DNA of 64,000 nucleotides. Source: Corythucha ciliata (taxonomy: Eukaryota; Arthropoda; Insecta; Hemiptera; Tingidae). The stretch covers positions 40,467,253-40,531,252 of the forward strand of contig CM075939.1 of the NCBI GenBank assembly GCA_038030265.1. Direction: 5' to 3'. Numbering within the stretch: position 1 is the first letter of the stretch; each line of letters opens with the position of its first letter. A program made the position numbers and the translations under genes. The notes below the pieces were generated by a model that saw only the letters and a program-made list of their open reading frames with translations, made no database searches and was not told where the DNA came from. Positions 35,501-45,880 of this stretch are shown one piece after another.

Positions 35501-36039
35501 TAGGGGGGGCCCAATCGAATATTCAGCCCACACTCTTCGCTGATATCACTTGCAACGCTATATTCTGCAGGTTGGATGGACTGAAATTCGTATAGGAAAG
35601 GGTCAAATCGCTGTCCAATCGACCAACCTTATCACATACCGACATCCATGAACCTAAAAAAACACCACAACAGATCTTATAGGTCGAGTTGGTAGGAGAT
35701 AGTATCTTCTGGGCTTTCCACCCCGTTAAAAAAAAAATGAACCTAAAAATCAACATTTTCCCGTATTTTTAAGCTTTCGGGGGCCCCACCTGATAGGGGG
35801 CAGGAGGTGGTACTGAACGTGATTTTCTTTTCTAGGCTCGCCGGTCCGGTTGATAAATCTCGACTCCTGCTTATCGTAATCCTAATTAGCGTTGCTTTTT
35901 GTCAATATTAGCCGCGATTTTGCGCCTTGAATCAGTAGCGTGTTTTCTCAATTTAGCCGCGGGCTCGGTCCAAAAACAACACTTTTGCGTCGATTTTGAC
36001 ATTTTAGCTGAGGAATGGCCTCCGTAGACCTCGAATCAC
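35501..36039. other. Unrecognised sequence, then weak satellite A
   Basis: 35501-35870 holds nothing recognised; 35870-36020 has a few decayed satellite A copies (AATATTAGCCGCGATTTTGC). Confidence 0.4.
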
Positions 36040-36370
36040 GCGCGCCTCGATGGTGTAATGGATACAATGCTCGCTTCACAACCCAGCGGGCCTGGGTTCG
36101 AATCCAGCCATTGCCCATTACACTATAAGGCTGCGGCGAGCTGTTACACGGCACACTCGGCTTCGTGTGGGCGTTCCCGGCGGTATGCGTTCAACAAACC
36201 GCGCACCGACCGAAACGCCCGCGTAGTACGGGTGTGAAGTGCACAGTTAGATATGGGTATGGCGTAGGAGCCCAAGTGAGGCTTAGGCGCCTGCCGGGTT
36301 CAAAGCCCGGCGCCCCGAAAATGTCTGGCAATCCCAAGAGTGTCGTCTTCTAGACCAAAATAAAAAATTT
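36040..36370 (+). mobile_element. tRNA-derived SINE with two pol III promoter-like heads
   Basis: A first A box, TGGTGTAATGG (36051-36061), and a perfect B box, GGTTCGAATCC (36095-36105), are 44 bp apart. A second A box, TGGCGTAGGAG (36260-36270), and a B-like box, GGTTCAAAGCC (36297-36307), are 37 bp apart; the latter sits in a perfect 5-bp T-arm-like stem. Neither half folds as a full tRNA, because acceptor and anticodon stems do not pair, so these are SINE heads and not tRNA genes. The element seems to end in an A-rich stretch near 36355-36370. Whether it is one dimeric SINE or two adjacent ones is unclear. Confidence 0.6.
36051..36105 (+). promoter_or_regulatory. Internal pol III promoter (A and B boxes)
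   Basis: TGGTGTAATGG fits TRGYNNARNNG, and GGTTCGAATCC fits GGTTCGANNCC exactly, at normal spacing and order. Confidence 0.7.
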
Positions 36371-36480
36371 CGCTCGGGCAGCTGGCGGTCGGAAAGAGTG
36401 CATTTCATTTCGTATACGGATACCCTAAGCCGTCCCAGAAGTAATAATGTTGAGACCATGATTTGTTTCGTTAATGTTTG
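36371..36480 (+). repeat. Dispersed repeat R2, copy 1
   Basis: The phrases GGCAGCTGGCGGTCG, GTGCATTTCATTTCGTATAC and GGATACCCTAAGCC recur at 40050-40111 and, after a hAT insertion, 41320-41370. In both places it directly follows an A-rich tract. Confidence 0.65.
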
Positions 36481-36569
36481 ACCCTTCCTCGTACTGTTTG
36501 ATGCCGGGTTTGTTCAAGCTGAACTTGATGGGAATCAAAGGCTACTTCAAAAAAATCATCGTAATTTAA

Positions 36570-37012
36570 TTCCACCCCAGGGGCACCACCCTCCCCCGCC
36601 TTGACTTTTTCAAAAAATTAAAATGGGATTCAACGGCTAGTCTAACATGGAGTTTACGTACCGAAAATGATACTTCTAGAATCAACTGGTGATTTGTAGT
36701 GATTTTTTGACCATTTCAAGCCCTATTCCTCCCCCCCCACCTCCTTGACCGATTTGGCCCAAATGCAATACCGACCGGGGTCTTATGACTACTGATTTTT
36801 GTGCCAAAGCGCGTTCCGCTAAATTACTTTCTTTGAGAGTTATCGTGCTAACAAGAAAACGGATATATATATATATATATATGAATTCAGGAGACCACTG
36901 AATTCGTGTTCTAGAGGTTCTGAAACGTGAAAAAAACATGACATGACCCATGTTTGCCACCATCACGACGAGACCAATAGTGCATTTTCAGAATGAAATG
37001 CACTGAAACGTT
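36570..37012. repeat. Dispersed repeat R, copy A
   Basis: About 440 bp recurring at 48700-48985 and, interrupted by a LINE, at 49003-49149 plus 52984-53302. Landmarks are ATCAACTGGTGA, GACCGATTTGGCCCAAATG, CAAAGCGCGTTCCGCTAAAT and CCACCATCACGACGAGACC. It contains C runs and an (AT)n run. A 94-codon minus frame over it is not conserved between copies. Confidence 0.7.
36863..36882. repeat. (AT)n microsatellite
   Basis: Ten AT dinucleotides inside repeat R copy A; absent from the other copies. Confidence 0.9.
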
Positions 37013-38332
37013 CTGTGCGGGTGCCAGACACGAACAAATGATACGAATTTTTCATTCGGCGGGCTCGAAATATGATTATTAGGCCACAAAACTTGAAATT
37101 GTGGTCACATATTTTATTAAATGAGGCCTCAAATATGTACCTTCCTATGTATTTCATCTTTGAAATCGGGATATTCCGCTTCATAGCCAACCTCAAAGTA
37201 GCATCAATCTTGTGCTCCGCCATAGGAAAACCGGGGGAAAATCCATTTTACCTGTAGGTGGTGCTCTAAAAGTTCTTGGAGCGTGAACTTATTAACTCCC
37301 CTTCTCCACCACCCTCCGCCTTTCATCATATTCTGAAACTGCATGAATGCATTCTCATCATCTCTCTCTAGCCTTTGAGACCTTTGTCACTATTATAGCG
37401 GCATCGGTTTCACTCGTCTGCAAAGAGATAGGTATACGCACAGTCGTGTTTCTCTTTATGGGTGAAATAGCGTTTATTTTGTGATATGTACTGCGTGTCT
37501 GTCAAACGTTAGGCACCAAATGCCACGTGTAAATCGTTTGTAATTCCAATTCTTGACACGCGTCAAGAAAAGTTTGAAAATCACGTTTCAGCCGTTTTTT
37601 TTTTGTTTTTAAAGAAAAAGTGGGGGAAGTCAGTTAAAGGGCACCCTGCCTATGTCCAGTCTTCTCTTGCGAGCACATTAGAAAACACGGAGCCACATAT
37701 TTTCCTCCAGATTTATTTACTTGAAACTCGAGCGACGTCGGAGCCTTTTTTTTTTTAGGTTCTACCTACTTTGTACTTTGTCTATAGAACGTGACATTTT
37801 GTTTTTCCGGCTTGTCTTTCTAACAAGTTTTCCGCTAAGCTCAGCTTGAAAATATTGTGACGTTATTTAGTAGAAGGGAAGGGGTTAACCTAATTTATTT
37901 TTAGACCTTTAGGGTTATTTTTTTTGTTAAAGAAGCTGCGGAAGGCACAAAGGTTGGAAATGACCTTTTTATAACCTTTATCCATCCAAGTTGTTTTAAA
38001 ACCAATCTTGTTTGACGTGTCGCGTTATTTACGCGCCGATAAAATTTTCATTCGGTGAAAATCGATACGACTAAAAACTAATAAATCACGAGTATGTTGT
38101 GAAACGGGGTCGTTCAAAGAAAATTACCAATACATGAATACCTGGAGCAGGTGATACAGTGAGATAATCTCTTCGATTCGAGATAATATTAATGAGAGGC
38201 AAAAGGATGGGGTGGCCCTGCTCGGCATTCTAAGCGTGGATGGACCGTGAAGTGCTCCGTAGTAGTACCGAGGGGTGCATTGCTTATTAAAAAAAAAAAA
38301 AAAAAAAATCGACTAATACATATTATTGCACT
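37013..38332. other. Unrecognised sequence ending in poly-A
   Basis: No domain or repeat recognised. A run of about 20 A at 38289-38308 stands just before the LINE fragment. A short open stretch at about 37370-37440 has an AG and a GT boundary but no recognisable protein. Confidence 0.4.
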
Positions 38333-39850
38333 TTGGTGTGGTTCTGTCACTCGTATAAGGAAGAGCAAGGAGAAACGGTAGAAAGGAGGGCAAAAAGAGG
38401 AACCCCTCAGGGATCCAGCCTATCGCCCCTCTTATGGATAATAGTGGTGGATGGACTAATTAGATTAATGGAGGAAAATCAGTCAGAGGGAAGGCATTGC
38501 CGACACTTTTTGAACTTATGAGTCAAGCGATTAGATTAGTGGAGGAATGGTGTGAACCAAGAGGGTTAACCATTGATCCGAGCAAATTGAAGCTGTGTCT
38601 GTTCACCCACAGAAGGAACAGGCAGGGGCTTCAGACTCTACGGATTAAGGGCAAGGAGGTCGAGCTAACGACTGAAGTAAAATATTTAGGGGTCTGGCTA
38701 GACCATCGACAAGACCGATGGAGGTTGTGCTGGGACTAAAACCCTTAAGCCTTGAATTGCAGACACGGGCTATGGAAGCGACGTACAGATTGGACTGCAT
38801 GTCAGGGAAGATGGGGAACGGGGGGATACGAGAACACATGCTGAGAGTGGCACCGTCCATGGGCATGCGATCGGATCAAATGGTAAAACAAGGGGACTTT
38901 GCAAAGACGATCATGCACGGTAAAACTATTCCGGGAGACCGGGCAGGGGGGGACGGAGGGATACAGAAGAGATCAAGTGTTTTAAGTGGAACCGGGAAAA
39001 GGAAGGCGGGGTCGGGCACATACATCCCCGGAATGGGGGTGGCAGTGAGCCTGACGTTGGGGAAATATGCGACGGTGTTCCAGGCGGATGTTGCGGCCAT
39101 AGAGACCTGTGCAATTGAACTGGGACGGAAAGGAGTGACAAATAAGCGAATAACGATATACTCGGACAGCCGAGCCGCCCTCGGGGCCATTTCCAGGCCG
39201 GTGGTCAAGTCGGGGGCGGTGAGGGGCTGTAGAGCTAGTATATCGGAACTGCTTACGGAGGGTAACACAACACGGTTACATTAGGGTGGGTACCAGATGA
39301 TGCTGGCATCCCGGGGAATGAGAAAGCAGACGAACTGGCCAAGAAGGGGGCCATGACAGAATATGTCGGCCCAGAACCAGTGGTGGGGGTAGCAAGGGAA
39401 GTAGGACTCAGTGAAATCCGTGGTTAGGCGAAAGCGGAAGCCCAGGCACGGTGGAAGGCAGAAAACCACTGTAGACAAGCGAAAGAGGGTATTAAAAGGT
39501 ATGATGCCAACACGACAAAGTGGCTGGTAGGGTTAGGACGAAAGCAAACTAGAAGGATAGTAGGAATATTTACAGGGCACTTTGCAGTTCAGACACTTTC
39601 ACATGATGGTACTAATAGGGGACACAACAAGTGAGAGGTGTTGAGTGAAGCAGGAGACAACGGGTCACTTAGTGAAGGAGTGTGAGGGGTTTACGGCAGC
39701 GAGGTTGGCAGTATTTGGGAGGGACAGGTTGACCGACCTAGAATTCACCAGGGCTCAGGGGGTCCTAGTACTGGAGTTTCTGAGGAGGGTAAGGAGGTTT
39801 GAGGAGCCGTGCTGGCCCGTCCGAGTCCGGGACTCGCTGGGTATGACGTA
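38333..39850 (+). pseudogene. R1-like LINE fragment (RT, RNase H, C-terminus)
   Basis: Successive plus-strand frames follow an R1-group LINE ORF2. RT palm: RGTPQGSSLSPLLWIIVVDG near 38398-38460. A thumb-side segment with VKYLGVWLD is near 38680. RNase H with YSDSRAAL is near 39160, and GIPGNEKADELAKKGA near 39306. A C-terminal segment with ETTGHLVKECEG is near 39655. Compared with the copy at 55690-56880, the FADD motif region and the RT thumb are deleted (joins near 38490 and 38712), and there are stops and frameshifts. The following 150 bases may be its 3' UTR, ending in an A-rich stretch near 40045. Confidence 0.8.
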
Positions 39851-40049
39851 GGGGCCCAATTTGTGGCCTTGGTGTCTCCGGACTCGGCTTGGCCGGGACG
39901 GCACCCCTCTCCCCTAAAAGAGCCTCGCTTCTCGAGAAACTCTGCCGAAACCAAGCTGCGAAGCGCTCATTTTTGTTTACTTTAAGAGACGCTCAACTCA
40001 TAAACCGTGCTTTCGGCTCAAATCAAAACATTTGGGAGAAGAAAAAAAA

Positions 40050-40111
40050 TCGCTCCGGCAGCTGGCGGTCGTAAAGAGTGCATTTCATTCTGTATACGGA
40101 TACCCTAAGCC
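40050..40111 (+). repeat. Dispersed repeat R2, copy 2 (left part)
   Basis: Same as 36371-36440. It is cut after CCTAAGCC by a hAT element and resumes with CCTAAGCCGTCC at 41320. Confidence 0.65.
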
Positions 40112-41319
40112 TAGTGATGGGTCAAGGGAAAAAACCCACTGGGAATATTCCCGGTTTTTTCCCAAGAAAGTATTTTCCCACCCGAATTGGGTTTTTATTC
40201 GTTCAATTTAAATAGAAATTATCACAGCAGAAATTAGAGAATTCAGCCTCTAAGCGTGAGTTTATTTCCTGGCGCAGCCACTAGAAGTCTCTATCTGCTC
40301 CATAGAGATAAATTCATCTCGCATTACGCCACATTGAGCTAAAGCTTGCTGAAAATTCACCTCGGTCGCCACTTTACAAGAATGAGCAGTCCCTGATTCT
40401 AGGAAAACTGAAAGATAGAATAGACTCCAGCGTTAAAAGTATTCATTACGCTGCGAAACTCCTGGGCCCATTATCATAGGGGACGCTGCTAAGCAAGCCG
40501 AGCAAATAGAAGGCATTGAAAAATTCATAAGGTTGCCACACAGATGAAGGTTAATGTCGACGAAGCGATCGTGGATTTGGCCAACTATCGTTCCAAGGAT
40601 GGACTCCGAGGGGAAGACATTTTTGTGGGAAAGTGCCTCGGCGGTCACGCCAAGTGTTTGGTGGGTGGCAAGGACTCGTTCGACTTCAACTTTGTCTTCC
40701 GTTGCGGTTAGAATTTTATCAGCTGCGACAGAAAGATCCTTTAGCACGTTTTCTTGAATGAACATCAAAAAAAGAAACCGTTTAACGGCTGATCCCACAA
40801 TTGGAAAATTCAAAATCGTCTAAGAAGTAATACAGAAAGCAGTGACTCCTCAAACCTTCTTGGACGCTGGGATACCGAAAACAGGTTCGGCAGGCAAATT
40901 CACACTCCATTTTTCAAAGGACCAATGAAACTGAAGCAACGCCATCAGGGGGCCTGTTCGGTAAAGTTAACAACAGTTGAAAACTACACTTGATAGCAAC
41001 AGTCAATAGTGATGACGTCACCTTGAGAAGTGAGTTCGTATGATTCTATGGGCGCAATAAATACCTGGGGGCCTATTCTCTAACAACAAGCAATATTTTT
41101 TTCGCCAGCCATGTGTCTATTTCATTCATTTGTTTGAAGAAAATTAATGAAATAAACATATGACTTCGAAAAAGCTATTGCTTCGGAGTTAGAGAATAAG
41201 CCCCCTGTAGTCGTTTGTTTATTATTCATTTGCTGAGTCTGTTGCAACATTGCGTGGAAAACGGTTTTTCCCAAGGAAAAAACCCGAAATTTTATTTTCC
41301 CGGCGTAAACCCATCACTA
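40112..41319 (+). mobile_element. hAT element, 1,208 bp, transposase decayed
   Basis: It lies between exact 8-bp duplications, CCTAAGCC (40104-40111 and 41320-41327). Its ends are inverted: TAGTGATGGGT on the left, the complement on the right, each followed inward by a GGTTTTTTCCC-type tract. The duplicated bases and the flanks rejoin into repeat R2 as seen at 36371-36480, which confirms the insertion. Inside is a fragment of a hAT transposase C-terminus. Confidence 0.85.
40420..40830 (+). pseudogene. hAT transposase C-terminal (dimerisation) region
   Basis: Two plus-strand frames, joined by a frameshift near 40610, read like the hAT C-terminal domain. One has MKVNVDEAIVDLANYRSKDG (40543-40602); the next has SVWWVAR, VRILSAATERSFSTFS and, past one stop, KKRNRLTADP. 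The order W-W, ATxxxERxFS, KKRNRL is diagnostic of the family. The catalytic N-terminal part is absent. Confidence 0.75.
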
Positions 41320-41370
41320 CCTAAGCCGTCCTAGAAGTAATAATTTTGATACCATAATTTGTTTCATTAA

Positions 41371-42755
41371 GGGCCAATTTCACCACCGGGAGTTAGGTTG
41401 GAGTCAAGGTAAATAGACTTACAAAGGTATGCTCGTAACTAAGGAACTTTTTGTCAAAATTGACGTCACGGGACCACGGGAGTAAAAAAAGTAATGAGGG
41501 ACCAAACTTCACATATGAAGCTTCCCCTCCCATGGTTTCTCCCTTGGAATTTCTTTGTAAATCAAGCAAAAAATGAATGAAAAGCCAAAATAAGTGCCTG
41601 GAAATTGTTTTAAAAGCGATATAATTTGGCGGGGTCGTTCCTTGGGCCTTGTGTACCGTTTTAAGGCCCAGTTAATTGTAACGTACCACGTGAAGCCCCG
41701 TGTATTCAGTACAGACAGCACTCGGCACAGTGCCGGGCGAATTTATTATGCGTAGCAGTGAGAAACGACCAGTAAGCTTCATGAGGGAGCAAGGAAGGGC
41801 TTCCCTGCTGCTCGCGACAATCACGCTCACGAGCATTTCTTAGATAGGTTGGACAATAAAGCTGAGGTTTAAAAATGTTCCCTGTCATGTACAAAAATAG
41901 AAGTAATTTAGTATTTTAGTACTAATGGTGTCCTTCGACCAGAATCCCGGCCTCGAACCTAGCCGTATTCAATTATTGTCGATATCGAGGAATTTGTTTG
42001 CCTCATCTGGAGCCTTTAATACAAACTCGTGCGAAAATGCCACTAGACGTGATCGCTATGGCGGGATAATGTTATTTCATATTCGGCGCCCTTGGATCCT
42101 GCATGCCGCTTTTCCCCGACCGTTCATACTAAGGCCCCTGGCCGCATACCCAGGATGGAATAGGGCGATTCACACTATCATCATACGAGCGTATTGGTCG
42201 ATGTGCGGTTTGTTGTACAAACCGCACGAAGCCAAGTGCTTCGGGGCGCTTATATTATTGTTAATTGGAACGGTGGCGAGATCTCTACGTTGATGAGTGT
42301 CACGAAAACTCATTGTTTAACGAGAAAATTGCTGAACTTAGCTCTATCTTAAAAGAATTTCTAAAAGTTTCACAACCGAGATGGTACCCTTCACCTGCAG
42401 CAGTTTTCTTTGCTCCAACCATTACACCTAGGGGCCCTATAGTCACTTCTTTCACAGGAACATTGTCCTGCAGGCAATAATGCGTATTCCTCCCGATTTA
42501 AAAAGTGGCCCCAGAAATTTTGTTTTATTGAATCAAGCCCCACCTGTTAATTTTTTTAAATTTTGTCATCCCATGACGTCATGGCACAAACAATAATATA
42601 TGGTTGAAAATTAAGAGCATACCACTTTAGTCTATTTACCTTGGGTTGGAGTTACCTAACTCTAACATTGTTTACATAAATAGTGACGCTTTTTTTCAGT
42701 TAATTCTGAGTTAACGTAACACAAACCTTAACTCTCGGTGGTGAAATCCACCATA
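41371..42755. mobile_element. Probable TIR element with long subterminal repeats, about 1.4 kb
   Basis: The left end, with ATTTCACCACCGGGAGTTA and AAGGTAAATAGACT, is matched in inverse at 42625-42755 (CTCTCGGTGGTGAAAT, and AGTCTATTTACCTTG further in). The right arm carries about 75 extra bases between the two blocks. The interior frames, including one of 122 codons at 41925-42293, show no transposase motif. No sure target duplication. Confidence 0.5.
42203..42227. repeat. Perfect 11-bp-arm hairpin
   Basis: GTGCGGTTTGT and ACAAACCGCAC separated by three bases, inside the TIR element. Confidence 0.8.
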
Positions 42756-42961
42756 AGCCGAACTTCTTCCTCTATTTTCACCACCCTCTCTTCAAAAATG
42801 TCGAAAGGTTTCGGTAGATTTCCAAGGGTTTTGTTATATTAAATTTTTGTGCCGTATTTTATAATAAACTTGTAAATTTAAGCGATTTTTTTGAAATTAT
42901 ATCCCCCATTTCAAAACCCCCCCCCCATCAAAGTTTTCGATAAATCTCAATGGAACCCAGG

Positions 42962-43112
42962 TGTTGTATTTCACGAAATAAGTACGATTGCCAAATAAGA
43001 ATTAGGTTGACTTTTATTGTTTTATTGAACAACTGAATATTCATAAAAATATGTTTTCTTTTTAAAATAAAAATGAACTTGTGGCATTGGTTACATTTGT
43101 TTGGATACGACA
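42962..43112 (-). repeat. 3' LTR of the gypsy element
   Basis: 151 bp, TGTTGTATTTCACG to GGATACGACA on the plus strand (TG...CA ends). In element orientation it has a polyadenylation signal AATAAA near its middle. A few mismatches to the 5' LTR, such as one T in a run and TTC/ATC, indicate some age. Confidence 0.9.
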
Positions 43113-43149
43113 GTCTCCGGCACTTAGACGCTGAGATCCGTACCGTGGA

Positions 43150-44365
43150 TTCCTTCACTTTACCTCTGTTTTGAGTATTTGATTTATGTGCCTTTTAATT
43201 TCTTGTCCTGAGTCTAGACTTATAAGGTAGTGAAGTCAACCGAGACGTCTAAGGACAGAACCGAATTTCCAAACGGCCGTTCCAAGGTAATTCCTTGCTT
43301 GCACTCGGTCCCCTGGAGAAAGATGTCGCACAAGCCTGGTCTGTTCTACACAATTGCACAATTGCGTGTCGGTATCGGTTTCATAATGTGAAGTTTTGTT
43401 CGCAAAGATCGGTTCATGAATATTTCACCTGGACTTTTCCCGTTCCGCAGAGGCGTATTTCTGTACTTGAAAAGAAAAGCATTAAGTTTTTCTAGTAAAC
43501 TTCCACTGTCATTACTCATTGCCTTCAGTTTTTGTTTGAAATTTTGTACAGGACGTTCCGCTAAGCCATTCGTTGCTGGATGATTTGGAGCGCAAAATCT
43601 CTGTTCAATGCCATTTGATCGACAGTAGCTGAAGAATTCGTCAGATTTTAAAATGCTAGCATTGTCCGGAACGATTGTCATTGGCAGGCCATTTCGCGCG
43701 AATATTTGGTCCAGGCATTTGATTTTTGATGTGGGCGCCTTTGGAAACATATTTATTTCTAGCCATTTTGATCGCGCGTCGACAACAATCAAAAAATAAT
43801 GTTCTTTGAAGGGGCCAGCATAATCCACGTGAATGCGTTGCCAGTTCTCTGACGGTACCTCCCAGCTGTGCGGAGGAGCCTTGGTAGGATTATTCTTTAC
43901 TTCCGCGCAGCTTTGGCAACTTTTTGCTATGGATTCTATATTTTTGTCAATTCCAGGCTAATAGCAAATGCTCCGTGCAATAGCCTTCATTTTGACTATG
44001 CCAACATGAGACGAATGTAATTCTTTTAATATAGTCGGACGCAAAGTGACTGGCACATAGACACGAACGCCACGCATTATTATGCCCGAGTGCATCGAAT
44101 ATTCAGCTTCTCGAACTCTTCCGGAAATTAGCTTACTTTTAAGAGTCGAAAGCTCGGGGTCTTTGTCGGTTTCTTGTCTAATCAATTCTGGAGTAATGGG
44201 GCAAGTGTTTGCAATAGTGTTCAAGTTCGTTTGATTAACTTCGTAAGATTCTTCGGAAGAATGCCATTTTTTTACGTCCAGTACAAGGGGATTTCGGGAA
44301 AAATAGTCGACGTGGTGGTGTAAATGAGCAGGTTTGTGTTTTATGTCATATTCGAATGCGCTCAA
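43150..44365 (-). pseudogene. gypsy integrase and linker
   Basis: The upstream frame (44365 down to 43958) covers the end of RNase H and the integrase N-terminus, with HSSHVGIVKMKA. Then come one in-frame TAG and a second frame (43828 to 43346) with the catalytic core: DYAGPF supplies the first acidic residue, VPDNAS the second and GLAERPVQNFK the glutamate. The remaining 3' part carries a GDRVQARNY-type C-terminal phrase and KRHINQIL just before the LTR. Damage is limited to one stop and late frameshifts. Confidence 0.8.
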
Positions 44366-44479
44366 AAATTGTGCATAACGAAGAAGTCTATGTGCTGATA
44401 TTACAGGCAGTGATTTATTGGGGTGAAAAATTTGTTCTAGAGGCTTGTTGTCAACAATTAAAGTAAATTTTCTGCCGTA

Positions 44480-45313
44480 TTGGCGATTGTAGCTATCACT
44501 AGTGGCGCTAGTGTCGTGTGATAATGAAACCGGTACTCCCTACATATGTTAAATGACAACAAGTTTTGTGTTTTTTTTAAAGTGTTTTTTCGTGGTCAAC
44601 GTCCGTAACATAATGGGGAAAAAGCAGTCAGTTGGCCTAAAGTGACGAGAACAGAAGAACATGGTTTCTGATACATTTATACTCAAACGTCAAGCAAGCT
44701 CCCAAGCCTTTCGGCGGTCGACTTTCACTCAACACTGGGCTAATTGATAGCTGACAACGTTAAACCCTCAATTTTTGGGGAACAATGAAATGACAATGTT
44801 GTGTCTCGGTTACGACGGGAAGAGCAACCAAAGACACAGCAGTTTTCTCTGGATTCACCCTTGAGAGACATCCCACGAGCGCCTTATCATTTTTTTATTG
44901 GTACTCGCCAGCTCACCGTTTCGTTTTAGTGCTCAGAGAACGGCACGGGTTCAGCAAAATGGTCGAAAACGTTTTTGAATCGGTGTTTTCGAGTTTTCTT
45001 GCGACAACAAATAGCCGACAGTGAAAGTTTCTGTACGGGTGTACTGCGCACCCGCATAACCGTATTGTTTTCTTGTTTCGGTGATGCCAAAGGTACAATA
45101 TCGAGGCCTCCTCGTCACCGTCGGATTATTTAGCCGCAGTTCACAGAAAAAAAGTGTCACTGACCAACATTTTTGATACATGAACTTCCTCATTGTAGAA
45201 AAACTGTGTTGTAGTTTGTTGTCAAACGACAACAACAAATCACATGGAGTACCGGACTCAAATGTTTCTCTGAAACGCCTCCAGATATCGTATCCCTTAG
45301 CTACAATCGCCAA
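44480..45313. mobile_element. 834-bp TIR element in gypsy RNase H
   Basis: Ends TTGGCGATTGTAGCTA and its complement TAGCTACAATCGCCAA, flanked on both sides by TA (equally readable as an AT duplication one base further in). Removing it and one TA restores the RNase H frame of the host element, so the boundaries are well supported. The 120-codon minus frame (44951-45313) has no recognised domain. The terminal TGG and 2-bp duplication resemble those of the element at 46201-47187. Confidence 0.8.
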
Positions 45314-45317
45314 TAGA

Positions 45318-45662
45318 CAAAGTCATATGGAAAACCAAGTCATTAAACTTTGTATTATTTGTATGTTAAAAAAATGAAGCGGTTCGTGGGTTGGGATTTT
45401 TGCTCCCGATACGTTGCGCTGCTCTACTATGAAAGTAGATTACCCGCTAAATTCAAAAATTATACAAAAGTTGAGTGTTGAAAAAAACATATGGTATCAA
45501 GATAGATATCACGCTACAACTTTAAACCGAAAATAAATATAATAATTTTTGTATTTGGCGGGTTTTCTCCTTTTTTATTATTAACGGGAGCAAAAATCCC
45601 AACCCAAAATAAAAAACATTTTTTTCCTCGAGTCTGAGGACTTGGTTTTCCATATGACTTTG
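45318..45662. mobile_element. MITE of family 'CAAAGTCATATGG', 345 bp
   Basis: Inverted ends CAAAGTCATATGGAAAACC and an exact 8-bp duplication CCAATAGA (45310-45317, 45663-45670). The duplication includes the last bases of the 834-bp element, so this MITE landed after it. Subterminal blocks (GGGTTGGGATTTTTGCTCCCG and its inverse) also pair. It shares the right-hand block GGCGGGTTTT / ACGGGAGCAAA with the 1,051-bp copy at 26754-27804. Confidence 0.85.
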
Positions 45663-45670
45663 CCAATAGA

Positions 45671-45880
45671 TAATGATAAAATTTTTTAAATGCCCAAAAA
45701 ACAGCTGTCGCTTCACGGTCTGATTGGCTGTAGTTGGATTCACTTTTCGTTAATGTCCGTGATGCAAAAGAAATGGGACGCTCTTCTCCGTCTATAATGT
45801 GCGACAATACTGCGGCAAGACCATAAGGACTGCATCCGTTGCCAGAGTTACCGGCAAATTCGAGTCTTTCGCCGTCGGTG
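45671..45880 (-). pseudogene. gypsy RNase H, N-terminal half
   Basis: The minus strand has LPVTLATDA, then after a one-base loss LSHIIDGEERPISFASRTLT and SDREATAVFWAFKKF, the start of a gypsy RNase H (catalytic D in ATDA, E in REA). It continues past the two insertions at 44479 with KFTLIVDNKPLEQIF. Confidence 0.8.

Noticed and set aside
36051..36120. A functional tRNA gene
   Set aside because: A and B boxes are good, but the acceptor and anticodon stems do not pair and the T stem is faulty, so it is called a SINE head.
37370..37440. Possible small exon between CTCTAG and GTATAC
   Set aside because: Open and bounded by AG and GT, but the short protein resembles nothing and does not continue the Epac-like domain.
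38876..39268. 130-codon minus-strand frame
   Set aside because: Shadow of the RNase H region of the R1-like LINE on the plus strand.
40433..40813. 126-codon minus-strand frame inside the hAT element
   Set aside because: The plus strand carries the recognisable hAT C-terminus over the same bases, so this is its antisense shadow.
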